DNA of 64,000 bases from Costus lasius (lineage: Eukaryota; Streptophyta; Magnoliopsida; Zingiberales; Costaceae): positions 12,306,501-12,370,500 of the forward strand of contig CM050447.1 in NCBI GenBank assembly GCA_027563935.2, in the 5' to 3' direction. The notes beneath the pieces are model-generated. The model saw only the letters and a list, made by a program, of their open reading frames with translations, had not been told where the DNA came from and searched no databases. The number at the start of each line of letters is the position of its first letter. Position 1 is the stretch's first letter. A program made the position numbers and the translations under genes. This document shows, in pieces, positions 35,101 through 46,899 of this stretch.

Positions 35101-36437
35101 TTCAAAAGGGAACTTTTAATAGACTTCATCTGCCATTTATTTCACTTCAACCTCATGCTCCATGAAGCGCACGTCAGATAAATGAGAACTACTTAACAAG
35201 AACAGTAAAAGTTGCTGCATTTACTTGGGCAAGTTCAATAATAGGTTTTTGGTTCTACTAAGTTGTGTAGAGCAGAACCTTCTATTCTTTCTTTTTAGCG
35301 CAGGAAAGAGAAGCAATTGATTCCCAGCTAGAAGATGATGAGAATACAGAAATGAGATATGAGCCACAGCAGTCTTTTCCATCTCAAAGAAAAGGAAATC
35401 TAGCCATTTTATGGAGCCTAGTTTCCACTCACAACATGTTAGACATTCAGTGTGGCATGATCTAGATGGCTTTGACCGCGGTTCAGGGAATCATATGTAG
35501 ATTCTTCATACTCAAAACCTTTGACCTTTTAAGACAGAAATCAGGAACCTATTCTGCTTGCTGGATTGACAAGATATACAGCAGGATTTGCTTCTTATAT
35601 AAATCATGAACAGATGAAGATGTATCTCAGCCAAACAAACTATTCTGATTGTCAGATGGAACAAGGTTCTTGGTATCTTTTCTTCTCCGTGTCAAAACAA
35701 TTTAAAGATTAACTTTCTACTAAAAAAAGAAATTTTATTTCAACCCTTTAACACAAACGTAGCAACATAATAGTGTTCGTATTTAGTTGCAGTATTTTGA
35801 CACTATTGACCCAATTATTTCTTTTCAGACTATAGCTTCAAGCACAGTTAAAACAGTCCAAACTGATTCAAGCACAACCTAAAACACGAAATAGGGAGTT
35901 ATCAGGGTCTAGTGATATCGATAATTATATTTGAAAGGTTTACCACACAAAGTTACTCAATGATATTGATCTGAGCACTAGCAGTCACCAATCTATATCA
36001 ATCCAAATCATGATCAATATATAGGTTTGAACCAACATTTTACACCATACATAATATTTGCACAGAACCTATGTAGAAGTTCATACGGGTGTATTTGTCT
36101 ACTGGAATTCACTTTTAATAAAATATAAGATCACATGAACCACCATGCTCGCAGCTGTTATCATTTATTCATATTCGTGTTCCGTGTGAAAAAAAAAAGC
36201 AGATGTTTAAAATGTGACAGATGAGTAACTAATGCCTAATAAACTGTTACTTTGGAAAAAGAGTCTATGAGAAACTGTGTTATCTTTGTGGCTACTTCCC
36301 ATATACACATTCAAAAGCACAGAAAAACTGACCATCCAACAGAGACTGCCATTAGGAAGTGTCCAAACCACAAAATCCTCACCAAAGAGAGAACCACATC
36401 ACATCAACAAAAAGCGGTCTCTCTCTGAGCAGTCTAT
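32164..36437. other. Gene-poor intergenic stretch
   Basis: No coding sequence was recognised. A two-copy 78-bp tandem duplication begins at 32364 and 32442 (AATTGCCGACTA followed by GTGCAGA and ACCCTA). The rest is unremarkable AT-rich sequence without clear element ends. Confidence 0.45.
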
Positions 36438-36443
36438 TATAAA
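36438..36443 (+). promoter_or_regulatory. Candidate TATA box of the NPF gene
   Basis: TATAAA lies 98 bp before the start codon. If it is used, transcription would begin near 36470. An 18-codon upstream frame (36472-36525, ATG to TGA) would then sit at the very 5' end of the message and may be too close to the cap to matter. Confidence 0.45.
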
Positions 36444-36540
36444 TACTGCTGCGCATCATCTTGCCTGAGAAATGAAGTCCTCTTGGAAGGGCACCTGTAC
36501 CTTGTACTGGGAAGAAAGGAAGTGACTGGAGAAAGAGATT

Positions 36541-39530
36541 ATGGACATTCAAGCAGGGCATTTTTTAAGAAGGAGCTCCATGCATGCTACTGTTGCTGTT
36601 GATTGGAGAGGCAAACCATGCAGGCCAAATAAGCATGGTGGCATAAGAGCTGCAATCTTCGTATTAGGTATCTCATTCTCTCAGTATGTGATGAATTTGA
36701 TTTGCCGACGTTATATGGTGGACACTTTACTTGCCAATACTTGATTCAAAAAACACTATTGGAATTTATAAAACATGAGCTAGTACTTAGATTCAGAAAC
36801 GTTAAATGGTCTAATTTGATACGTTATTATAAAAGAGTAGATAGGAATCAGTGAGTTGCCTACCTCAGCTTACTTACACTGAAGCTACGCTGTTTTTCTT
36901 TTTCTTTTCTCCAGCCATTCAAGCATTTGAGATCATGGCAATTGCAGCTGTTGGGAACAACCTCATAACCTATGTGTTCGGCGAGATGCACTTTCCATTG
37001 TCCAAATCTGCCAACATAGTTACCAACTTCGTTGGGACTATCTTTCTCATGTCCTTGCTTGGTGGATTCCTCTCAGATTCTTACCTAGGGAGCTTCTGGA
37101 CCATGCTAATTTTTGGATTTGTGGAGCTGTCAGTAAGTCCTCTCTCTTGAACCACAACTGAATAACAAAGTAATTTATCTATGTTCTTCCTATGTTTTTA
37201 GCCATCCTGCAATCAAAGTGAAAATGACACATCAAAAGGTGCTACTGAAATTTAATCAGAAGAAATCTGAATCTTTTTGCACATTTGTTGCTTAATTATG
37301 CAGACTATGTGCCTTCCAGAAGATATAAAATGAGCCCTATCCTTTGAGACACCTCACAAGAAAACTATGAAAGACTTACTTGTAAAGATGGCTCATGCCT
37401 TCTGAAAAGTTTCTGATTTCATTAGTTTCCTGCAGGGCTTCATTCTTCTATCAGTGCAAGCACATCTACCCCAGCTGAGGCCACCACCATGCAACATGAT
37501 GTCCCAAGATGAGGAATGCATGGAGGCCAAAGGCTTCAAGGCCACCATCTTCTTCCTTGCTCTCTACTTGGTGGCCCTAGGGAGTGGTTGCCTGAAGCCT
37601 AACATGATCTCCCATGGGGCAGACCAGTTCATGAAGGATGACCCGGACCAGTCCAAGAAGCTCTCCACCTATTTCAACACTGCCTACTTCAGCTTCTGCG
37701 TAGGGGAGCTCATTGCCCTCACCCTGCTTGTTTGGGTGCAGACACGGTCAGGCATGGATGTAGGATTCGGTGTATCAGCTGGCGCCATGGGAGTGGGGCT
37801 CCTCATCTTGATCTCTGGTGCCTTCTTTTACAGGAACAAGCCCCCACAGGGCAGCATCTTTACCCCAATCGTAAGGGTATGACCGACTCAGGAAGTTACT
37901 TTTACTTGTTTTAATCAAGAATTTAATTGCTTTATACACAGCACAGCAGATAAAAACCATTAACCTTAAGTCAATAGGTATCTAAGAATGTTCTGTAGCA
38001 CAGTGTTCAGTCAAACTACATCTGTGTTCCTAGAGATGTTCAGATCTCCAGATTTAGGAAATTCCAGTTTTGTCTGGTTCAAATTTTCTATTTGCTAGCT
38101 GCAAATATATTAGCTGTCAATACGACTCATAACTGATTGACAGTGACTTGTACTAGCTAGTAGAATCTTTAGCCTATTACAGCTGCAAAATAAGTCAACT
38201 TACAAGAACGTCAAAAGTGTTGTTTTCAGACTTTCTTATAGCATCTAATTGAATTTTCTAGATATTTTCTTACGAATGCTAGATTGACCTCAACTTCCTT
38301 CAGATTTATGCACACTTAGTTTAAACTGACAATAAACTTGCAGGTCTTTGTAGCTGCATTCACCAAGAGAAAGCAAATTTGTCCTTCCACAAACTCTGAA
38401 ATGCTTCACAGAAGCCACACCAATCCATCTGAAAATTTTCCTATGAGCAGCCCTGAATCCTCATATGCCACCAACCTTCCATGCACCAACAAGTTCAGGT
38501 GAGCAGAGCTAACACTTACCTAATCATTCCAAGACAGACAATAGAAAAGTATGTAACAAGTGATAATTAGACTAAACAAGAATATAATAATGTATTAGGA
38601 TTCTTCATGATCTATAATTTCAAAGTTTTGTGATTAAGGTTGCTGGACAAAGCCTGTATCAAAGCTCAAGATGTCTCTAACACTCAGGAGAGCAAATGGA
38701 GACTCTGCACAGCTGCAGAAGTAGAGCAAGTGAAGACTATAATCTCACTGATCCCAATCTTGGCCTGCACTATCATCTTCAACACCATCCTTGCACAGCT
38801 GCAGACCTTCTCAGTCCAGCAAGGCAGTGCCATGAACACCAAGCTCACCAAGTCATTCCAAGTCCCCCCTGCATCCCTCCAAGCCATTCCCTACCTCATG
38901 CTCATTGTCCTAGTGCCCATTTATGAAACATGCCTTGTCCCCCTTGCCAGAAAGTTCACTGGAAACAGCTCAGGGATCACCCCCTTGCAGCGCATCGGCT
39001 TCGGCCTCTTCACTGTCACATTCTCTATGGTTGCTGCAGCTGCCATTGAGAAGAAGAGGAGGGAGGAATATGTTGAATCTAACAAGCAGCTCTCCATCAT
39101 TTGGATTGCTCCACAGTTCCTAATTTTTGGCCTCTCGGAGATGTTCACAGCTGTAGGCCTAATTGAATTCTTCTACAAGCAATCATCAGCTGGAACACAA
39201 TCCTTTTTGACAGCCATGACCTATTGCTCCTACTCATTTGGCTTCTACTTGAGTTCCCTTCTTGTCTCACTCGTGAACAGGATCACATCAAGTAGCTCGT
39301 CCACGGATGGTTGGCTAAGTGATAATGACCTCAACAAAGATAGGCTGGACCTCTTCTATTGGCTCCTTGCTGCCCTCAGCCTCATTAACTTCTTCAGCTA
39401 CCTTGCCTGCTCAAGATGGTACTCTGGTAGCCAATCTCCATCAATTAATCTATCACTAGGTCCCCTTGGTGAAGACAACCACCTCAGCTTCAGTTCCTCT
39501 AAGCATGTTGAAGCTGCGGGGGTTCTGTAA
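36541..39530 (+). CDS. NRT1/PTR family transporter, NPF4-type, five exons
   Basis: The product is a membrane transporter of the major facilitator superfamily. Known NPF4 members carry abscisic acid, gibberellin or nitrate; the substrate here is not predictable. Exons 36541-36667, 36915-37132, 37436-37876, 38344-38498 and 38639-39530 join in phase to 1833 nt, 610 residues, the usual length. The N-terminus has VDWRGKPCRPNKHGG, a plant NPF hallmark, then AIQAFEIMAIAAVGNN in the first helix. NFVGTIFLMSLLGGFLSDS, GSGCLKPNMISHGADQF and FNTAYFSFCVGEL are typical of the N-terminal bundle. A variable cytoplasmic loop (about 265-325) precedes the C-terminal bundle with FLIFGLSEMFTAVGLIEFFY. The ExxER proton-coupling motif is not intact (E-I-M-A-I), as I also recall for NPF4 proteins. 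The start is the only ATG in this frame before the WRG motif that leaves a normal N-terminus. Confidence 0.92.
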
Positions 39531-41727
39531 AGAGTCATCAATCATCATATATTTCTGTCAATGATTTTTTTTTAACCTTTACTGTTGACCATGTATCAAA
39601 ATGATAGAATGCAAAAGAACTAGAATAGAAAGCATGAAAATATATATTATGTTAATTTCATATATACAAACTTGGAGCTAGTAAACTTTTTCTTTCCCTA
39701 ATAATTGACTGTCTCAAGAATGTTGTTTATGATACCATGAATCTTCTTTTTTTGCTTGGAGGAAAAAGAAGCAAGTTAGGTTTGATTGCATCAGAGCAAT
39801 AATTCTTTGATGTTCTCAACAACAAAGTCGATATTATTTACTATTGCGTGAATTGAATAAGATATTAAGTAACTAGTGAAAATCAACTGAAATTTGTTAA
39901 ATGCAACCTCCACTGAAGGATCAAAGTTCCAATTGTTTAGCAAAGCCAAAAGTTTCGGCCTGGCAATCTCCATATACTTGCTCTAGGGATCGGCATATCG
40001 CCTATTCAAGTTCAACCAGGAACTGCTCGGCATTACCATGTCATCGTTATCTTTTGCAGAGAACTGAAGCCAATGAGTTCTATCTCACAGTTCACTAATT
40101 GAACTGCATAATTAATATGTTAAAACGGAGAAAGTGATTAGCAGGTGTTTGTGACTACTTCATACGTTCTGACCAATGGTCAATGCACGTTCACACACGT
40201 ATAAACACCTTATACAAGCTAATATATAGAAATGTTACTTACAAGTTTTTATCTGGTCATATACTACCCCACCCCCCAAACCAAAATAGTCTTTATCACT
40301 GAAAATTTTTTGTACCCATAGGAGTAAATGTCATCCCCACTATGTTTTATTGGCCTTATGATGAAATAAGATATCTACAGTTGGGTGGGGTTTCCGTGTT
40401 GATTAGTGAGCTTCTCGCAATGGATTTCATATTAGTTCTTAAATATAAAAGAATACTTAAGCCCAAATTATTAATTATTAATTATAAACTTACCAGGTGT
40501 TATACAGTATACACTATGAATAATTTTTCTCTAACATCTCATGTATAACTAAAATGGGTATTCTATCACATGTCTAGCATTCAAATGGCAGCCAAGTGGA
40601 CCCGAAGGCCCTCCTTCACAACAATAAAGAGTAAATATCGTCCCTGCTATGCTTGTAGGTCTTATGACAAGATAAAACATCAAGAGTTGGATGGAGTTAT
40701 GTGTTGATCAGTGAGCTTCTCATACTTATGAAATGTGGATATTGTGTAAGGATTTTACAAGATTCATGATGTATACAAAATATTCAAGCTCAAGTTTATG
40801 ATAATAAATTTATTAAGCCTTACATACCATGATAATTTTTTTCTTCTAGCATGTCATATGGAACTAAACCAAGTATCATGTCAAGAAAGGTCCCTAGTTA
40901 AGATGCTCAAGAAACTGTCATTTCAATTTCAAAAAAAAAAAGTCATTCAACATAGTGAGACCAAGATCTCCCCCACAAACAGAAAGACCAATCCTTTAGG
41001 TGATTTAGTAAAGGGAGGTGACTAATAGCATTATAGAAGGGAGGAAGAAGGCACGAACATCCCCCTACCGCACACTAGACCTCGTAGGTAGAACCCTCAT
41101 AAGTCAGGACAGCAGCCGACGACTACCAAGCAAAAGGGCTACAGTTTTTACAAATCTTTAAGTAATCCTGTGCCAAAGATCACATAATAAGAATCAAAAC
41201 CTTAGCATGCAAGAGGTTTAAGAGAGCTGGAGATTTTACCTGGTCCACATGGGGAGTAAAAGAAGGGAGAACCTGCAGATCTGATGCTAGTGGAGATGAG
41301 CCATCGAGCTGGTTATCCTTCTATTCTCTTCTCCGAAAGGTAAAGCACCAAATAGCCAAAAATTATGATTGCATCAAGAGATTAAAGACTCCATCGATGA
41401 TAAGTAACATCCAGTGTCTTTGTAGTTATAAACAGAGGTAGCAAAAACATTTTAGACGTGCAAGAGCATCAACATGGCAACCATGTTATATCTCATCTTA
41501 TTCAGTCATCCCAACACTGCTTGACTAATGCTTTAAGAGATCTACCATCTATTGACAAATAAACACAATAAAAGGTGAATAGTAAAATTGTACTAGAATT
41601 TGGACTTTCTGGTGTCGAAGTTGTATGCAGTTCTTTGCGTCTTCATAGTGGAGATTTTTTTTCATTAAAAAATTGTGAATTTAAACTTTGCATATACGAA
41701 TGACATCACTGGCGCTTGAGATTTCTT
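39531..41727. other. Convergent intergenic region of NPF and AIG1 genes
   Basis: The region contains a diverged direct repeat of about 90 bp. One copy is at about 40321-40425 and one at about 40630-40725, sharing GTAAATGTCATCCC or a variant, a CTTATGA segment and AGTGAGCTTCTC. No gene was seen; small frames here have no family features. Confidence 0.5.
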
Positions 41728-44700
41728 TCACAGGACAATGCACATATTTTTACTCTCAGCTCGCAATCGGAATTCTTCAGCATCCATTCGAGCCTTCTCC
41801 AGGGAAAGCCTGAGCTTATGAATCTCTTTATCAGACTGCACCCTAGCTTTCTCAGAAATTTTCTCTGCTTCAATTCTTGCGGCTTGCTCTTCAGCCAACT
41901 GTTTCTCAAGTTTCTCCACTGTTCGCCTCAACTTTTGTTCTACCTGCAGAGGTGAGGGGAAAATTTAGGCATCTTTAAAAATGCCATTTAAAAGAAAGAT
42001 AATGGAATCAAATGCCGCAAATCCATAAGGAAAAAAAAACAGGATCATATGCACAATAACATAATTTGCTTTCCAGCACTACAATCTACAAATAGCAAAA
42101 TTTACATCAATGTGATCTTAATAAGAAAGGTAAGTTATCCAACATAAATAAGTATATAGATATATTGATAGCAAAACTTATATTTGAATGTATACAGGTC
42201 AACCAGTATAATGCAAAGAATCAATCACGAAATTTAACATTAGTATGCTCAATAAATGCTTTCTTGGTATCTTAGAACCCTTTCCAAGCATTTTGATCAG
42301 ACAAATAAATCAAATACTTCAGCATCTAGTCTAGTTTATTTGAAAACCAAATATTCCGAATAGTTGGATATACTAACTTAGGATAACTTAATTCTAGCCA
42401 TAGATGGAAAGTTGACGCTTCGTGAGAAGTGGACGACATATTTTATACATAACCACTTACGCATATACTTGAAAAGGCTTGAAGTGTTGAAACCCAGTGT
42501 CTTATAATGCAGTCTTATACCATTGACAGAGAGTTAATCTACGTCCTTTAATATTGGCCGCCATGATAAAAGGAACTTTCAATCAATAGAACAAAGGTCA
42601 ACATAAACCATATTGGCCGCCATGATAAAAGGAGCTTTCAATCAATAGAACAAGGGTCATAAAACTTCTCATACATAATTATGTATTTGTTTTCATTAAT
42701 CTCTCAAATATTTCTCATAGCATCAACAAAAAAAGTTGACTTTGTATTTTTAAGGTTATTTGCTTAACAAGATGTTTGTGCTAGATTGTTTTACTTTAAC
42801 TAACTCCAGAAAAAAATATATGAATTTAGTTTTTTTTTCTGTAAAGAACAATAAGTGAATGAAGGAATGCTTTGTTCAACAAGACAACTTCTCAAATTAA
42901 CTATAATGCCTTAGCTCCAAAAGTAATATCATTCAAAACAACCAATCCATTAAGTGGTTCGTGCTTATCCTATAAGATTCATTTTTTACAATCAAAACAC
43001 CAGCCAGCAAGGACTAATGATGCCATCAATGTGTGATGCAACATGATGCGCTCCAAACTATCACCAAATATGATTTCCAATTCTTTTACCTTTAGACCAT
43101 TTACTTTATTGTTTAAATGTAACTGCTACTTGTTCATGCCACATTGGACAAATAATTAGTAGTAGATACCAAGGTTTTATTGTTTTAGGTATTGATCTAT
43201 ACTGGCATGTCAATTTGCTATCGAACCAATATGTACCAATTGGTACCAACACACAACTATCGGTATGGACGGGTTTTGAATCTTCACTGCAAAAAAATAA
43301 TGAAAAAGTAGATTTACCGGTAACAAGATGCAATTACCTAATAGAATATTCTAGTGATTCAATTAATTATTAGCACTCATCTAGTATAAAACACTTAATG
43401 ATGTGTTCATGGTCATCCGTTCAGAAACATATTCATAAAAAATATTAACACTTACCATCATAAGTAGCTTACTACAGCCTTTTGGGTAACTATACGCTTT
43501 GATTCAATCAAATGATAATAATTCTATGATGTTATATATTTTGCTTACAAAGATTATAACCAATAAACATATTTGAATCACATCATTTGAAAATATCAGT
43601 AAATGAAATGAAATAAGACTTCTGATTGATTTCAGAACTACATTCTGCGCAAGTTTCTTCATATACTTCTGTTGGTGAAGCGATGATTTGGTAAAAAAGA
43701 AGTCTAGGAAACAACAAGAAAGATACAAATAAAAAAAATTACATTATGTAACTCAGTTACTAGTGATAAGACAAATATATTACTCAACTACTATCCAAGA
43801 AGAAACAAATAAGAAGTACCATTTCAGTAATTCGTGCAAGCTGATCATCATACGACTTGTATAGTTCCTCTTTTAATGCAGATATCTGCTGCTCAGAATA
43901 GCCATTCATACATTCAACCTCTTTTTCTCTGTCATAAAGTCTTGAAGCTCCTCTCTGTCAGCAAAAAAGATAATGTAATTAAATAGAAGAAACATATATA
44001 AATAGACAACCGACTCACATTATCCTTTCAGCGATACACACTACATTACACAGCTGACATAAACATTAGGGATGGTTGGCTGCTTGCCTTCAATTCATCA
44101 AAAAGCTTGTCGGAGAATGGTTTTCCACCATTGCTGGCAAACACAAAGTCCACAAGATATAGAAGCTCTTCCAACTGCATAACGAGTTTTCTCTCGTTAT
44201 TAGTCTTGTTATCGAAGAGAACAATTCTCCCATTACAGCATTGGAGAAATTTCTGCAAGACAACCAGCAACAGCTTAAGCCAACTGACGACATTAGCTAT
44301 TTTGCAACCCCTAGATTCTTCAAAATGTGCAGTTCATACAAAATAAGTCTAAATAAAGAAAGGTCGTCATTCAAATTAAATGAGAAATAACAAACAAATA
44401 CAACGAGTAATGTATCCACTACATGGATATTATATGTTAAGTCTGTGAGGACTAAAATACCAAAAAAATAGACAATAATGATAGGAAAAACCTGAAGGGA
44501 CCGATGCTTCTTATGACCTATGAATTCGTTGAGGGATTGTCCATGATTTTCAAGATCATCTCCACCAGTAAAAACAACAATCATGTAGTCAAATATTTTT
44601 TCACCAAAAAAGGTTTTAAGGCTTTCAATTGCAGCCTCCTCATCAGGTGAGAAACGTGATCTAACTGAAAAAACCATAAGTATTGCATGGATGCCATCTT

Positions 44701-45146
44701 TTGCCAAATTCACACATCGAACAATCTCTTTGCCTGTAGATTCTGCTTCATCGGATCGATCAAAGAGTCCTATAAATACAAATAACAAAAAGAAAAAACT
44801 GTTGTGAAGTGCATACATGCATATTAAATCGAACAAACTGTTGTGACTTGCATACACACAGCATACATATTAAATCGCAAAATCTTGTGCGCTCACCTGG
44901 GGTGTCAATGACATTGAGCACACGGCCATCACTCAACGTGGTGCTTTGTAACTCACAAGTAGTTGTTACACCAAACAAGCTAGGCTTTGACAAGAATGCC
45001 TTTCTACCAAGAATACTATTCCCAGTAGCACTTTTCCCATTGCCCGCTTTTCCAAAAAGTACAAGATTACTCATAGTGTTAGACAAGTTGGTAAAGTCCC
45101 AGTCGTCATCTATGGTGCTTCCGCTACTTCCGCTGCTTCCGTCCAT
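41728..45146 (-). CDS. AIG1/IAN-type GTPase with coiled coil and C-terminal CaaX-like box
   Basis: The product belongs to the plant AIG1 family (immune-associated nucleotide-binding, related to animal GIMAPs), linked to pathogen and stress responses. Exons 45146-44897, 44769-44492, 44252-44088, 43954-43820 and 41943-41728 join in phase to 1044 nt, 347 residues. The GTPase domain has the P-loop GKAGNGKS (32-39), the G3 motif DTPG (81-84), the family-specific box [20 protein letters not shown] (108-127), the G4-type TGGD (151-154) and RIVLFDNK (185-192). The C-terminal third is a charged coiled coil. The last four residues are CIVL, a CaaL box that fits geranylgeranylation and would tether the protein to membranes. 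Intron 3 has a GC donor (AAG|GCAAGC); reading through it instead would truncate the protein after about 14 residues. Intron 4 is 1.9 kb. Confidence 0.93.
42551..42660. repeat. 59-bp tandem duplication in AIG1 intron 4
   Basis: ATATTGGCCGCCATGATAAA begins at 42551 and again at 42610. The following sequence matches except for a few substitutions. Confidence 0.8.
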
Positions 45147-46899
45147 TGTTAAGAAAATCTAATAGAAGAAACGGAAGAGCGAACGAGTAGATACCTTTTA
45201 CAATGCTCGACTGGATAACCCTTCGTTTCTATTTTTATAGATGTGCATAACTACATATATGAACCACTATGGTTGGATCAGATAATAAAGGAAAGCGAAA
45301 AATGAAGAAATATCTGATATTTAACTTGTACCCAAACTGATCAAAATCGGCATACCATAGGCGCTAAACAAAGTTTGAAATTGCAAGATGATCATCGGCA
45401 AACAAAACTTTAAGTTACAAAAACTCACAATTAATATAAATTCTTTACTTATCCGCGTGCACGAGAACGTGAAGGCAAAGCCACATCTACTATCGACGCA
45501 CTTGCTCTCCACACCCGCGCACTCGGGCAACACATCAAAACGAGATTTTGCAACAGCACAAAGGTAAAAACTAGTACAAGCAGATTGGAACTAGAAAAAA
45601 AAAAAAGCATAGTAAATATATTTTTTTAAAAAATTCAATTTTTCGCCATTACCATTAATCTTCAAAGACGCACATCCGGGGACTTAAGATGTAACACAAG
45701 TTTTCAATTGCACGCAGTATCGTGGAATCAGCAAGAGATGTGAGGGGAAGAGTTTACCTTCTTGATTCAACTTGGAAAAAGGTAAGGGAGGCGGATACCG
45801 AGATGAAGAATAAGTAGCAGCTTTTTATCGGGAGGGGAGCTGAATCTTTCCCCGATAATATATATAGTCCGAGAACTCCGGGAAGATTGGAGGACATCTT
45901 CGCCTCCATGCCCTAGTTCGTAGCCGGTTAGTGGTTATTCGATGCCTGACCGCTCACGTAGCCGATTTATAATTTATTTGGAGTTGAAATGGGAAGAAAA
46001 ATATTTGAAGAAAATTGATATGCTTTTTACGTAAAAAGAAAAAAGTTGTATGGTCACTGGTTTTAAAAAAACACTAAAGCCGAAAACTTCTTTTCTCTCT
46101 GTTTTCTTAAAAAGAAAAACAAAGGTGAAAAAAAAAAAAAAATCAAAACCCATCTTTCTCTCGATTTAATAATTAAGTGCAAAACTCAATAGAACACGCA
46201 TGAGAATGCCCAAACCCTCCAACTTCCGTCTATTGTCGCTTTATCCACGCACGCTCTAGCCCTCCAATCTTCATCCACCATCGTCTTGTTCGCTCTCACT
46301 GTAGCCATAGCACCGTCGCTCGTCTGCCTTCGCCTAGCTGCATTTCACCCTCACTCGTCCACTCTCACCCAGCCGCAAACCTCACTTGGAAATTTTTAAA
46401 TACTTCTTTTACTTAAAAGTTTTTTTCTACAATAATTGTTTCTCATAAATTACTACTTATATTAGTCTTAACCTCTTATTTAAATTTATTACATTAAAAA
46501 TTATAAAAAAATATTTTCATAGATCATACCTATAAAAATATTTATGTTATTAAAATGAGATAATTATTTTAATAAATTTAAAGTTCTAAAAGGACGGAGA
46601 TCACTCGATAAACTACTTAACTCGATGCTAGTAATATTTGTGATAATCACATGCCACTAAATTATAAAAATATTTAAATTTATAATTTTACTAAAGTATG
46701 CTGTTTTCATTGGATATATCATTAAATTTATTTTAATTATTTTTTCTAGTTATTGTTTTAGAAAAAAAAAATCTGTTCTCTTAAAAAGGAATAAATGCTA
46801 TTATTGTTGCCGGCTATTGTAAATAGAATTCGCCCCTTAATTAGGAACGGAAGAGCCGACGACCTCCCCCCACCCCTCGAACCCTCTCATCGCCTTCCA
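45147..46899. promoter_or_regulatory. Divergent promoter region of AIG1 and MIC10 genes
   Basis: The 1.75 kb between the two start codons. A minus-strand TATAAA at 45234-45239, about 90 bp from the AIG1 start, is a candidate core promoter. A second possibility is a more distant promoter near 45860 with a spliced leader (a GTAAAC donor at about 45757 on the minus strand). A C-rich block at 46200-46385 resembles the pyrimidine-rich block near 62.6-63.1 kb and may be part of a repeat. Confidence 0.4.

Noticed and set aside
46795..46899. Upstream in-frame extension of MIC10
   Set aside because: It would add about 35 residues (starting MLLLLPAIVNRI) not found in MIC10 proteins; the ATG at 46900 gives the normal N-terminus.
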